Positions 1 to 5,087 of a DNA stretch of 5,087 bases are shown here, one piece after another. Position 1 is the first letter of the stretch. Every line of letters starts with the position of its first letter. The translations under genes were made by a program, and so were the position numbers. Source of the stretch: an uncultured Selenomonadaceae bacterium (GTDB lineage Bacteria; Bacillota; Negativicutes; Selenomonadales; Selenomonadaceae); contig CAJOFG010000094.1 of the NCBI GenBank assembly GCA_905233965.1, positions 1 to 5,087 on the forward strand, read 5' to 3'. The notes under the pieces were generated by a model, which searched no databases, was not told the DNA's origin, and saw only the letters and a list, made by a program, of their open reading frames with translations.

Positions 1-1151
1 GTCCGCTCAATGCACAGATAACTTTTATCTTGCTCGTCGGCGGCTCGATTTTCATTATCCTTGTCAGCGCATTCTTCACGATTCACGAATTTTTGAACGG
101 GAATTACGACATAATAAAAATTTTTCAATCCATTTACTCTTACCACTATTTGACGTTGCACTTATTCTTCGTAATTCTCTTGGGCATTTTGTGGCTTGTC
201 GAAAAAAGATTGGTCGAACCTCTCGAAATGATTGCGTCCGGCATAAAAAGATTTGCCGCGCAGAAAAAAAATTTGAAAGTCGTAGAACTGCCGGAACTTC
301 ACACGGGGGACGAATTGGAACTCGTGCGAAATTCTTTTTCGCAGATGATGACGGACATTACCGGCTACGTTGACAGTTTGCAAAAAGTTACCGCCGAAAA
401 AGAGAGGATAGCAACCGAATTGAACGTCGCGAAAGATATTCAAATCGGAATGTTGCCGCAGAATTTTAATTTCGGCAAAAAAGAATTTGACATTTACGCC
501 ACGATGAATGCGGCAAAAGAAGTCGGCGGAGATTTTTACGACTGCTACCTGCTCGATGAAAATCATTTGGTGATGACTGTCGCGGACGTTTCCGGCAAAG
601 GTATTCCCGCCTCGTTGTTCATGGTTATTTCAAAAACCGTGCTGAAAAATTTTACCGTGTTCATGACAAACCCGGATGATTTTTCCGCCGTCGTATCCTG
701 CGCGAACGATCAACTTTGCGAAGAAAATGAGGAAATGCTTTTCGTCACGGTCTTTTTCGGTATGCTCGAACTCAACACCGGAAATTTTGTTTACGTCAAC
801 GGCGGACACAATCCCCCGCTGGTTTATCGGCGAAAAGAAAATCGTTGCGAATATTTGAAGATGGAAAAAAATTTCGTTCTCGGCGCGTTTCCCGGCAGAA
901 ATTTTGTACAGCAGTCAATTCAACTTGAACCGGGCGATTTGATTTTCGCGTACACCGACGGAGTCAACGAAGCGATGAACGAAAACAACGAAGAGTACAC
1001 AGCCGAAAGACTTTTGAATTTTATGAACGAAACCGACTGCACGGTTGAGTTGCCGAAACTTTTGGACGCGGTGAAAAAAGATGTCGCCCGGCACGTCGGC
1101 AACGCGGCACAATCCGACGATATGACCATGATGGCTTTACGAAAAAATTGA
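1..1151 (+). CDS. HAMP-SpoIIE (PP2C-type) serine phosphatase, 5' partial
   Basis: A membrane-anchored Ser/Thr phosphatase of the SpoIIE/RsbU family. Such enzymes usually dephosphorylate anti-sigma-factor antagonists (STAS proteins) in partner-switching pathways; the target here is unknown. The frame is open to the window edge (first full codon at base 3), so the true start lies upstream and the TTG at 30 is not the start. Visible order: a membrane segment (about 15-80), a short loop, a second membrane segment (about 147-200), a HAMP domain (about 200-350), a coiled-coil linker with LNVAKDIQIGMLP (about 420-460), then the phosphatase domain. Its acidic metal-binding motifs are intact: GGDFYD (525-542), ADVSGKG (582-602), YTDGVNEA (951-974) and SDDMT (1113-1127); NGGHNPPL is also present. 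The TGA lies 18 bases before hemA, which suggests cotranscription. The family call is firm. The input signal and the N-terminal sensor cannot be seen. Confidence 0.93.
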   Translation, partial: PLNAQITFILLVGGSIFIILVSAFFTIHEFLNGNYDIIKIFQSIYSYHYLTLHLFFVILLGILWLVEKRLVEPLEMIASGIKRFAAQKKNLKVVELPELHTGDELELVRNSFSQMMTDITGYVDSLQKVTAEKERIATELNVAKDIQIGMLPQNFNFGKKEFDIYATMNAAKEVGGDFYDCYLLDENHLVMTVADVSGKGIPASLFMVISKTVLKNFTVFMTNPDDFSAVVSCANDQLCEENEEMLFVTVFFGMLELNTGNFVYVNGGHNPPLVYRRKENRCEYLKMEKNFVLGAFPGRNFVQQSIQLEPGDLIFAYTDGVNEAMNENNEEYTAERLLNFMNETDCTVELPKLLDAVKKDVARHVGNAAQSDDMTMMALRKN

Positions 1152-1153
1152 TT

Positions 1154-1157
1154 GGAG
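1154..1157 (+). promoter_or_regulatory. Ribosome binding site of hemA (GGAG)
   Basis: GGAG sits just after the phosphatase stop codon, with 12 bases to the hemA ATG at 1170. The spacing is longer than optimal, so initiation may be modest or partly coupled to translation of the upstream gene. No other purine-rich site lies closer to the ATG. Confidence 0.6.
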
Positions 1158-1169
1158 TAATCGAAAAAA

Positions 1170-2414
1170 ATGAATTTGTCTGTTCTCGGTCTGAATCACA
1201 AAACGGCTCCCGTCGAAATTCGCGAAAAATTTTCTGCGGATAAAAATTCTCTGCACCGGGCTTTTGAAAAGTTGGAGGAGTACGACGGGCTTAACGAAGT
1301 CGTCATTCTTTCGACTTGCAACCGCACTGAAATTTATTCGGTCACGGCTGACTTTTGCGAAAAGAGCGCGAAAAATTTCATGACGGATTTAATCGGCGCG
1401 GACGCGGAAAAATATTTTTACGAATACACCGGCGAAGATTGTATCCGGCATCTTTTGGAAGTTTCCGCCGGCTTGGATTCTCTCGTTCTCGGCGAAGGAC
1501 AAATTTTGTCGCAAGTCAAAGACGCTTACTCGGTTGCAAAAAATTCCGGCGCGACCGATACAATTTTGAACACGCTTTTCCATAAGGCGATAGCGTCCGG
1601 AAAAAATGTTCGCACGGAAACAAAAATTTCTTACAACTCCGTTTCGGTTGCGTCCGCCGCCGTCGAACTTGCCGCAAAAAAAATCGGCGGCTTGAAAAAT
1701 TTGAACGCCTTAATTTTCGGCGCGGGGAAAATGGCTTTGTTGACGGCAAAATATTTACAGGTACACGGCGTGAAAAAGATTTTCGTCGCGAACCGGCATT
1801 TTTCGCGTGCGGAGGAAATGGCGGAAAAAATCGGCGGCGAACCGGTTCAATGGGAGGACGCTTTAAAAATTGCCGACGACGTGGAAGTTATCATCACTTC
1901 GACGGGTGCGCCTCATTACGTCGTAAAACCGGAGCCGACAAAAAAATTGATGGAGCGCAGAGACGGGCGCGAAATTTTTTTCATCGACATTGCCGTACCG
2001 CGTGACGTTGATCCGGAAGTCGGAAAAATTCCGGGCATAACTCTTTACAACATTGACGACTTGGAAGCGGTCGTCGAATCCCACATTCAAGCGCGGAAGG
2101 AAGAGGCGGAGGCGGCGAAAAAAATTATCGCGGAAGATGTCGCCGCGATTAAAGAGCGATTCAAATATCTGAAGTTTCAACCGCTCATGGCAAATTTGTC
2201 CGAACGTGCGGAAAAAATTCGGGAGCGCGAAGTCCGGAGAATTTCTCACAAATTGCCGAACTTGACGGAGGAGGAACGCCGGACAATGGACAACATGACA
2301 AAAATGATCGTGCGAAAACTTTTGCGTATGCCGATGATGAGATTAAACGCATCGGCCGGCACGAACAGAGAAAAATTTTTCACCGATGCCATGCGCGCAC
2401 TTTTCGCCGAATAA
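1170..2414 (+). CDS. hemA: Glutamyl-tRNA reductase
   Basis: HemA reduces glutamyl-tRNA(Glu) with NADPH to glutamate-1-semialdehyde, the first committed step of the C5 route to 5-aminolevulinate and thus heme, siroheme and corrinoids; it acts in the cytosol as a dimer. At 414 residues it is full length for the family. The N-terminal catalytic domain opens with LGLNHKTAPVEIRE (residues 6-19). STCNRTEIY (48-56) carries the nucleophile Cys50. HLLEVSAGLDSLVLGEGQI (94-112) is the second catalytic block and includes the conserved His94. The NADPH domain shows FGAGKM (183-188) and later FIDIAVPRDVDPEV. The C-terminal helical dimerisation domain runs from about residue 310 and ends in a KLLRMPMMRLN-type motif. 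The ATG is chosen because the conserved N-terminal motif starts at once and GGAG precedes it. hemC, hemB or hemL does not follow; a promoter for livJ comes next. Confidence 0.97.
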   Translation: MNLSVLGLNHKTAPVEIREKFSADKNSLHRAFEKLEEYDGLNEVVILSTCNRTEIYSVTADFCEKSAKNFMTDLIGADAEKYFYEYTGEDCIRHLLEVSAGLDSLVLGEGQILSQVKDAYSVAKNSGATDTILNTLFHKAIASGKNVRTETKISYNSVSVASAAVELAAKKIGGLKNLNALIFGAGKMALLTAKYLQVHGVKKIFVANRHFSRAEEMAEKIGGEPVQWEDALKIADDVEVIITSTGAPHYVVKPEPTKKLMERRDGREIFFIDIAVPRDVDPEVGKIPGITLYNIDDLEAVVESHIQARKEEAEAAKKIIAEDVAAIKERFKYLKFQPLMANLSERAEKIREREVRRISHKLPNLTEEERRTMDNMTKMIVRKLLRMPMMRLNASAGTNREKFFTDAMRALFAE

Positions 2415-2420
2415 AAATCT

Positions 2421-2449
2421 TTGACAGTCGCCCTTCAAAATTGTAAAAT
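2421..2449 (+). promoter_or_regulatory. Predicted sigma70/sigmaA promoter of livJ
   Basis: A perfect -35 TTGACA (2421-2426) is followed by a 17-base spacer and a -10 TAAAAT (2444-2449, one mismatch to TATAAT). Transcription would start near 2456, giving a leader of about 190 nt before livJ. It begins only 6 bases after the hemA stop codon, which places livJ in its own transcription unit. The match is near consensus, so this is a strong prediction, but the start site is inferred. Confidence 0.8.
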
Positions 2450-2461
2450 CGGAGCGATTTT
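2445..2461 (+). repeat. Perfect inverted repeat over the livJ -10 box (operator or weak terminator)
   Basis: AAAATCG (2445-2451), loop GAG, CGATTTT (2455-2461): 7-bp perfect arms. It covers the last five bases of the -10 box and the predicted start site, a classic position for a repressor operator. In RNA reading through from hemA it would form a small hairpin ending in UUUU, which could be a weak terminator, but with only two G-C pairs and no long U-tract this is less convincing. Confidence 0.5.
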
Positions 2462-2478
2462 CAAAAAACATACAGCGA

Positions 2479-2580
2479 CTTGACGGTTATTTTTCCGCTT
2501 GACTTTGTCAAAAATTCTTGACGTATTTCTATACGACTGCGAATTTTTTTCGCGTCAATCGCAAAAATTCCTCGTCAATC
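2479..2580 (+). repeat. Cluster of CTTGAC direct repeats and CGTCAATC repeats
   Basis: CTTGAC occurs at 2479, 2498 and 2517, exactly 19 bases apart each time. The complement GTCAA occurs at 2507, 2554 and 2574; the last two are in the longer repeat CGTCAATC (2553-2560 and 2573-2580), 20 bases apart. TTGAC (2499-2503) and GTCAA (2507-2511) form a perfect palindrome with a 3-base spacer. The regular spacing and mixed orientation suggest a binding array for a dimeric regulator, or RNA pairing elements. No known regulator's consensus is matched with confidence. Confidence 0.5.
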
Positions 2581-2633
2581 CGCATGTATTTGTTTTTGAA
2601 AATTGCTCTTGCCGAAATTTTTTGAAAGGGAAA

Positions 2634-2638
2634 AGGAG
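2634..2638 (+). promoter_or_regulatory. Ribosome binding site of livJ (AGGAG)
   Basis: AGGAG within AAAAGGAGTG, 9 bases before the ATG at 2648, near-ideal strength and spacing. It fixes the start just upstream of the positively charged signal peptide and fits high expression of the binding protein. Confidence 0.85.
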
Positions 2639-2647
2639 TGTTAAAGA

Positions 2648-3838
2648 ATGTTTTTTGGCAAAAAGAAATTTAAGCTTGCCGCCGTTCTTGCCGGCGGACT
2701 TTTGGCTTGCTCGATGTTTGCCGGTTGCGGCGAACAATCCGGCGGCGGAGCTTCCGGAGGTAACGCGGACGAAATCGTTATCGGTTCAAACTTCGAGCTT
2801 ACCGGAAATCATGCACAGTACGGTTCAAACGCGGCAAAAGGTTTGAAACTTGCCGTAAAAGAAATTAACGACGCGGGCGGCATTGACGGAAAGAAAATTA
2901 AAATCGTCGAGGCCGACAGCAAATCCGAAGCGGCAGAGTCCGTCAACGCGGCAACAAAATTGATCTCCGACGATAAAGTCGTTGCAATCGTCGGACCGGC
3001 AGTCACGGCGAACGTTATTGCCGAATCTCAAGTCGCGACCGACAATAAAATTACCGTCGTCGCTCCCGCCGCAACAAATCCGGACGTTACCGTTGAAGGC
3101 GGCAATGTAAAACCGTTCATCTTCCGCGCCTGCTTTATCGACCCGCAACAGGGTGACACGATGGCTCAATTCGCGGCAAAAGATTTGAATGCGAAAACCG
3201 CCGTACTCTACATTGACTCTTCGTCCGACTATTCCAAGAGTCTCGGAAAAGTTTTCAAAGAAACTTTTGAAAAAGAAGGCGGTCAAGTCGTAATGGAAGA
3301 AGCTTTCATCGCGAAAGACCAAGACTTCAAAGCGGCTCTCACCAAAATTAAAACCGCAAACGCCGACGTAATTTTTGTTCCGGCTTATTATGAGGAAGTC
3401 GGCAAAATCGTCAAACAGGCTCGTGAACTCGGAATCACTGCCGTTATGCTCGGTGCCGACGGTTGGGACGACGTGAAAGTTGCGGAAATCGCCGGCAAAG
3501 ACGCGCTCAACAATACTTTCTTCTGCACCCACTACTTCGCAGGTGACGAAGACGCGCAAGCTTTCATCAACGCTTACAAAGCTGAGTACAACGAAGACCC
3601 GAATGTGTTCGCGGCTCTCGGTTACGATGCCGGCAAAATGTTGATTGAGGCAATCAAAACCGCAGGAAACGATCCGGAAAAAATTCGTGAAGCAGTCGAA
3701 AATATCAAAGACCTGAAAGTCGGTACCGGCGTCATCACCATGAACAAAGAAACGCACAACCCGATTAAAGGAATCGTCGTCATCGAAAACAAAGACGGCG
3801 AATATTCTCTCCGCACGAAAATTGCTCCGGAAGGCTGA
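2648..3838 (+). CDS. livJ: Branched-chain amino acid ABC transporter, substrate-binding lipoprotein
   Basis: The extracytoplasmic binding protein of a HAAT-family ABC importer; it captures Leu/Ile/Val or related amino acids and hands them to LivH-LivM. It has 396 residues. The N-terminus is a lipoprotein signal: basic n-region GKKKFK (4-9), hydrophobic stretch 10-25, and FAGC with Cys27 as the likely lipidated residue; LLAC with Cys21 is a second, weaker candidate. A Ser/Gly/Ala linker (31-39) precedes a type I periplasmic-binding fold: IGSNFELTGNHAQYG (45-59), the AAKGLKLAVKEINDAGGIDGKKI region, VAIVGPAV, and APAATNPDVT (139-148), which matches the ligand-contacting SPGATNP segment of LIV-binding proteins. 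The second lobe contains LGADGWDD and ALGYDAG. It has its own promoter and a terminator just after the stop. Family call firm; the exact ligand cannot be read from sequence, and short-chain amides or other amino acids are possible. Confidence 0.94.
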   Translation: MFFGKKKFKLAAVLAGGLLACSMFAGCGEQSGGGASGGNADEIVIGSNFELTGNHAQYGSNAAKGLKLAVKEINDAGGIDGKKIKIVEADSKSEAAESVNAATKLISDDKVVAIVGPAVTANVIAESQVATDNKITVVAPAATNPDVTVEGGNVKPFIFRACFIDPQQGDTMAQFAAKDLNAKTAVLYIDSSSDYSKSLGKVFKETFEKEGGQVVMEEAFIAKDQDFKAALTKIKTANADVIFVPAYYEEVGKIVKQARELGITAVMLGADGWDDVKVAEIAGKDALNNTFFCTHYFAGDEDAQAFINAYKAEYNEDPNVFAALGYDAGKMLIEAIKTAGNDPEKIREAVENIKDLKVGTGVITMNKETHNPIKGIVVIENKDGEYSLRTKIAPEG

Positions 3839-3863
3839 TAATTTTCCCGGATAAAAATAAAAC

Positions 3864-3892
3864 GTGACAACAGGTAAATAAAAAGTTAAAAT
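3864..3892 (+). promoter_or_regulatory. Predicted promoter for livHM
   Basis: GTGACA (3864-3869, one mismatch to TTGACA), 17-base spacer, TAAAAT (3887-3892). The geometry and the -10 hexamer are the same as in the livJ promoter. Transcription would start near 3899, at the end of the left arm of the terminator hairpin, leaving about 100 nt before the livH ATG. Such RNA would lack almost all of the hairpin's left arm and should escape termination. The region is A-rich, so a chance -10 match is possible. Confidence 0.55.
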
Positions 3893-3931
3893 CTCTCCGT
3901 GAGAAAAAAATTTTTGCGGAGGGATTTTTTT
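3888..3931 (+). terminator. Rho-independent terminator after livJ
   Basis: Left arm AATCTCTCCG (3890-3899) pairs with CGGAGGGATT (3917-3926): 10 pairs including one G-U, extendable by two A-U pairs, with a 17-base A/T-rich loop that may pair further. Seven T residues (3925-3931) follow. It lies about 50 bases after the livJ stop. The long loop may make it leaky, which would allow some read-through into livHM. Confidence 0.8.
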
Positions 3932-3962
3932 ATCTGAAAAATTTTTGCGAAGAATTTTTTTT
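3906..3962 (+). repeat. Imperfect tandem repeat with T-tracts in the livH leader
   Basis: AAAAATTTTTGCG occurs at 3906-3918 and again at 3937-3949, a 31-base offset. Each copy is followed by a short purine stretch (GAGGGA or AAGAA) and a run of 7 or 8 T. A third T-run of nine (3975-3983) with CGGAG follows further on. The second copy looks like a duplicated right half of the terminator without its left arm. Confidence 0.5.
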
Positions 3963-3984
3963 CACGCGACACAATTTTTTTTTC

Positions 3985-3990
3985 GGAGAG
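3985..3990 (+). promoter_or_regulatory. Ribosome binding site of livH (GGAGAG), which decides the start
   Basis: GGAG (3985-3988) is 10 bases before the ATG at 3999. This supports a 294-residue LivH and rules out the in-frame TTG at 3945, which has no such site and would add 18 residues not expected for LivH. Confidence 0.8.
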
Positions 3991-3998
3991 TGAAGTTT

Positions 3999-4883
3999 AT
4001 GGATTTTTTTCACCAACTGATTCAACAGCTTATCAACGGTGTCAGTCTCGGAAGTATTTACGCGCTTATTGCTCTCGGCTACACCATGATTTACGGAATC
4101 ATAAAATTGATTAACTTCGCGCACGGCGACATTTACATGGTCGGTGCGTACATCGGATTTTTTTCGATAACTTTTTGGAATATGCCGGTTCTTCCCGCGC
4201 TTTTAATTTCAATGGTCGTTACCGGCTGTCTGGGAATGGCGGTTGAAAAATTGGCATACAAACCTTTGCGACACGCGCCGCGAATTTCAATTTTGATAAC
4301 GGCGATCGGTGTTTCCTTTTTCCTCGAATACACGATGATGTATTTCGTCACGCCGACACCGCGAACTTTCCCCTCCATGATAAGTTTCGCTTACAATATC
4401 GGCGGCTTTGTCGTGAACGGACAGCAAATTTTTATTTTCACGATAACGCTGTTGCTCATGGCGATTTTAACTTACATTGTTCAAAAAACGAAATTGGGCA
4501 AGGCGATGAGAGCGACAAGTTTTGACACGGAAACGGCGCAACTCATGGGAATCAATTCGGACAAAATAATTTCGCTTACGTTTTGTATCGGTTCGGTTTT
4601 GGCGGCGGCGGCGGGCGTACTCGTCGGAATTTATTACAACACGATAGATCCGCTCATGGGAATAATGCCGGGCTTGAAAGCGTTCGTCGCGGCAGTTTTG
4701 GGCGGCATAGGAATTTTGCCGGGCGCGGTTGCCGGAGGAATAATTTTGGGCGTGATTGAGGCGTTGGTTGCCGGATTTATTTCCTCGACTTTCCGTGACG
4801 CGGCGGCATTCGCAATTTTGATTTTGGTTCTGCTGATTAAACCTTCCGGACTTTTCGGAAAGAGCACGAACGAAAAAGTTTAA
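3999..4883 (+). CDS. livH: Branched-chain amino acid ABC transporter, permease LivH
   Basis: One of the two inner-membrane permease subunits of the HAAT importer; it pairs with LivM and is driven by the ATPases LivG and LivF. It has 294 residues, close to the family length. The N-terminus shows the hallmark LINGVSLGSIYALIALGYTMIYGIIKLINFAHGD (in residues 11-44; NFAHGD is typical). Hydrophobic segments lie near 15-35, 43-60, 62-82, 95-117, 143-162, 189-213, 226-256 and 267-283. The cytoplasmic coupling loop that contacts the ATPase is KLGKAMRATSFDTETAQLMG (165-184) followed by INSDKI. The C-terminus ends in the conserved LLIKPSGLFG (278-287). Codons 2-4 include a run of seven T, a possible slippage site. 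It sits 160 bases after livJ, behind the terminator and internal promoter, and 39 bases before livM. Confidence 0.95.
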   Translation: MDFFHQLIQQLINGVSLGSIYALIALGYTMIYGIIKLINFAHGDIYMVGAYIGFFSITFWNMPVLPALLISMVVTGCLGMAVEKLAYKPLRHAPRISILITAIGVSFFLEYTMMYFVTPTPRTFPSMISFAYNIGGFVVNGQQIFIFTITLLLMAILTYIVQKTKLGKAMRATSFDTETAQLMGINSDKIISLTFCIGSVLAAAAGVLVGIYYNTIDPLMGIMPGLKAFVAAVLGGIGILPGAVAGGIILGVIEALVAGFISSTFRDAAAFAILILVLLIKPSGLFGKSTNEKV

Positions 4884-4908
4884 TCGGTATCGGAAAAATT
4901 TTTTTGGC

Positions 4909-4915
4909 AAGGGAG
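4909..4915 (+). promoter_or_regulatory. Ribosome binding site of livM (AAGGGAG)
   Basis: GGAG (4912-4915) lies 7 bases before the ATG at 4923. No terminator or promoter is seen in the 39-base gap after livH, so livH and livM are most likely one transcript. Confidence 0.75.
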
Positions 4916-4922
4916 TTTTCAA

Positions 4923-5087
4923 ATGAACTCGGTAAGAAGAAGAGATTTGATAATGTTAATTTTCGGGCTGGCACTCTTTGGAATTTTGCAGGGAATGTTC
5001 AGCGCGGGACTCATCGGCTCGTTTTGGCAACTCAACATAATTTTGATTTGCGTCAACGTCATCATGTCGGTGAGTTTGAATTTGATA
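4923..5087 (+). CDS. livM: Branched-chain amino acid ABC transporter, permease LivM, 3' partial
   Basis: The first 55 codons of the second permease subunit; the frame is open at the window edge. The peptide starts MNSVRRRDLIML, a short basic cytoplasmic tail, then a first membrane segment (about residues 9-30) and a second (about 38-55) ending VNVIMSVSLNLI, which matches the conserved start of LivM where xLGLNLxxG occurs. The position directly after livH and the ribosome binding site support the call; most of the protein, including its coupling loop, is outside the window. livG and livF are expected downstream but cannot be seen. Confidence 0.85.
   Translation, partial: MNSVRRRDLIMLIFGLALFGILQGMFSAGLIGSFWQLNIILICVNVIMSVSLNLI

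Larger units (their letters stand above)
2456..2647 (+). promoter_or_regulatory. Long untranslated leader of livJ with repeats and a hairpin
   Basis: About 190 nt lie between the predicted start site and the livJ ATG, much longer than needed for translation. It contains the TTGAC/GTCAA array, a hairpin GCGAA-TTTTT-TTCGC (2539-2553), and an outer pairing of TTGAC (2518-2522) with GTCAA (2554-2558) that could enclose it with a 16-base bulge on the left side. No T-box core, known riboswitch core or intrinsic terminator was recognised in it. Regulation by the leader is possible but unproven. Confidence 0.4.

Noticed and set aside
2499..2546. Additional livJ promoters using TTGACT (2499) or TTGACG (2518) as -35 boxes
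   Set aside because: No acceptable -10 hexamer lies 16-18 bases downstream of either; the hexamers look like part of the repeat array instead.
2456..2604. CodY-like boxes at 2456-2470 and 2590-2604
   Set aside because: Each has about four mismatches to AATTTTCWGAAAATT, and such A/T-rich words are frequent throughout this sequence, so they are not distinguishable from background.
2456..2647. T-box riboswitch controlling the transporter
   Set aside because: The conserved T-box core (AGGGTGGNACCGCG-like) and a following terminator/antiterminator pair are absent.
2499..2846. A 115-codon + strand open frame running from the livJ leader into livJ
   Set aside because: It overlaps the signal-peptide region of livJ in another frame, has no ribosome binding site, and shows no family resemblance.
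2825..3757. A 310-codon open frame on the minus strand inside livJ
   Set aside because: It lies fully antisense to a clear binding-protein gene, its product is rich in Phe, Val, Arg and Asp with no recognisable domain, and it follows from the codon bias of livJ.
3945..3998. Longer LivH start at the TTG at 3945
   Set aside because: The extra 18 residues derive from T-rich leader and terminator-like sequence, there is no ribosome binding site, and the ATG at 3999 has a good one.
4467..4922. A 151-codon minus-strand open frame antisense to livH
   Set aside because: The product is Arg/Asn/Gln-rich low-complexity sequence that mirrors livH codon use; no independent support.

Overview
The window holds five protein genes, all on the + strand: a SpoIIE/RsbU-type protein phosphatase (5' end cut off), hemA (glutamyl-tRNA reductase), and the start of a branched-chain amino acid ABC transporter locus, livJ - livH - livM (livM cut off at the 3' end). 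No mobile element, CRISPR array, tRNA or rRNA was seen. The composition is moderate in GC but rich in A/T runs (AAAATTTT-like tracts). The HemA and LivJ sequences look like those of anaerobic Firmicutes-related bacteria, and the style of the HemA C-terminus and of the lipoprotein binding protein suggests a Negativicutes (Selenomonas-like) organism. That placement is inference from memory of the families, not a search result.

Layout. At 1-1151 is the C-terminal part of a membrane-anchored HAMP-SpoIIE phosphatase. Eighteen bases later hemA begins (1170-2414), so the two are probably cotranscribed. The 233-base gap at 2415-2647 holds a strong sigma70/sigmaA-type promoter (TTGACA-17-TAAAAT), an inverted repeat over its -10 region, and a long (about 190 nt) leader carrying a striking cluster of TTGAC/GTCAA motifs. 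livJ follows (2648-3838). The 160-base gap at 3839-3998 holds a rho-independent terminator whose left arm overlaps the -10 box of a second promoter, plus a T-tract-rich leader. livH (3999-4883) and livM (from 4923) follow, each with a good ribosome binding site.

How it works together. LivJ would be a lipid-anchored binding protein that captures branched-chain or related amino acids and delivers them to the LivH-LivM permease pair. The ATPases LivG and LivF are expected just past the window. The terminator and internal promoter between livJ and livH would let the cell make much more binding protein than permease, as is common for such transporters. The phosphatase and HemA serve other roles (partner-switching type regulation; the first committed step of tetrapyrrole synthesis by the C5 route), and nothing in the sequence ties them mechanistically to the transporter.

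The gene content is ordinary and I see no undescribed protein system. The most interesting signals are in the two intergenic regions: a promoter nested in a terminator, and the TTGAC repeat array in the livJ leader.
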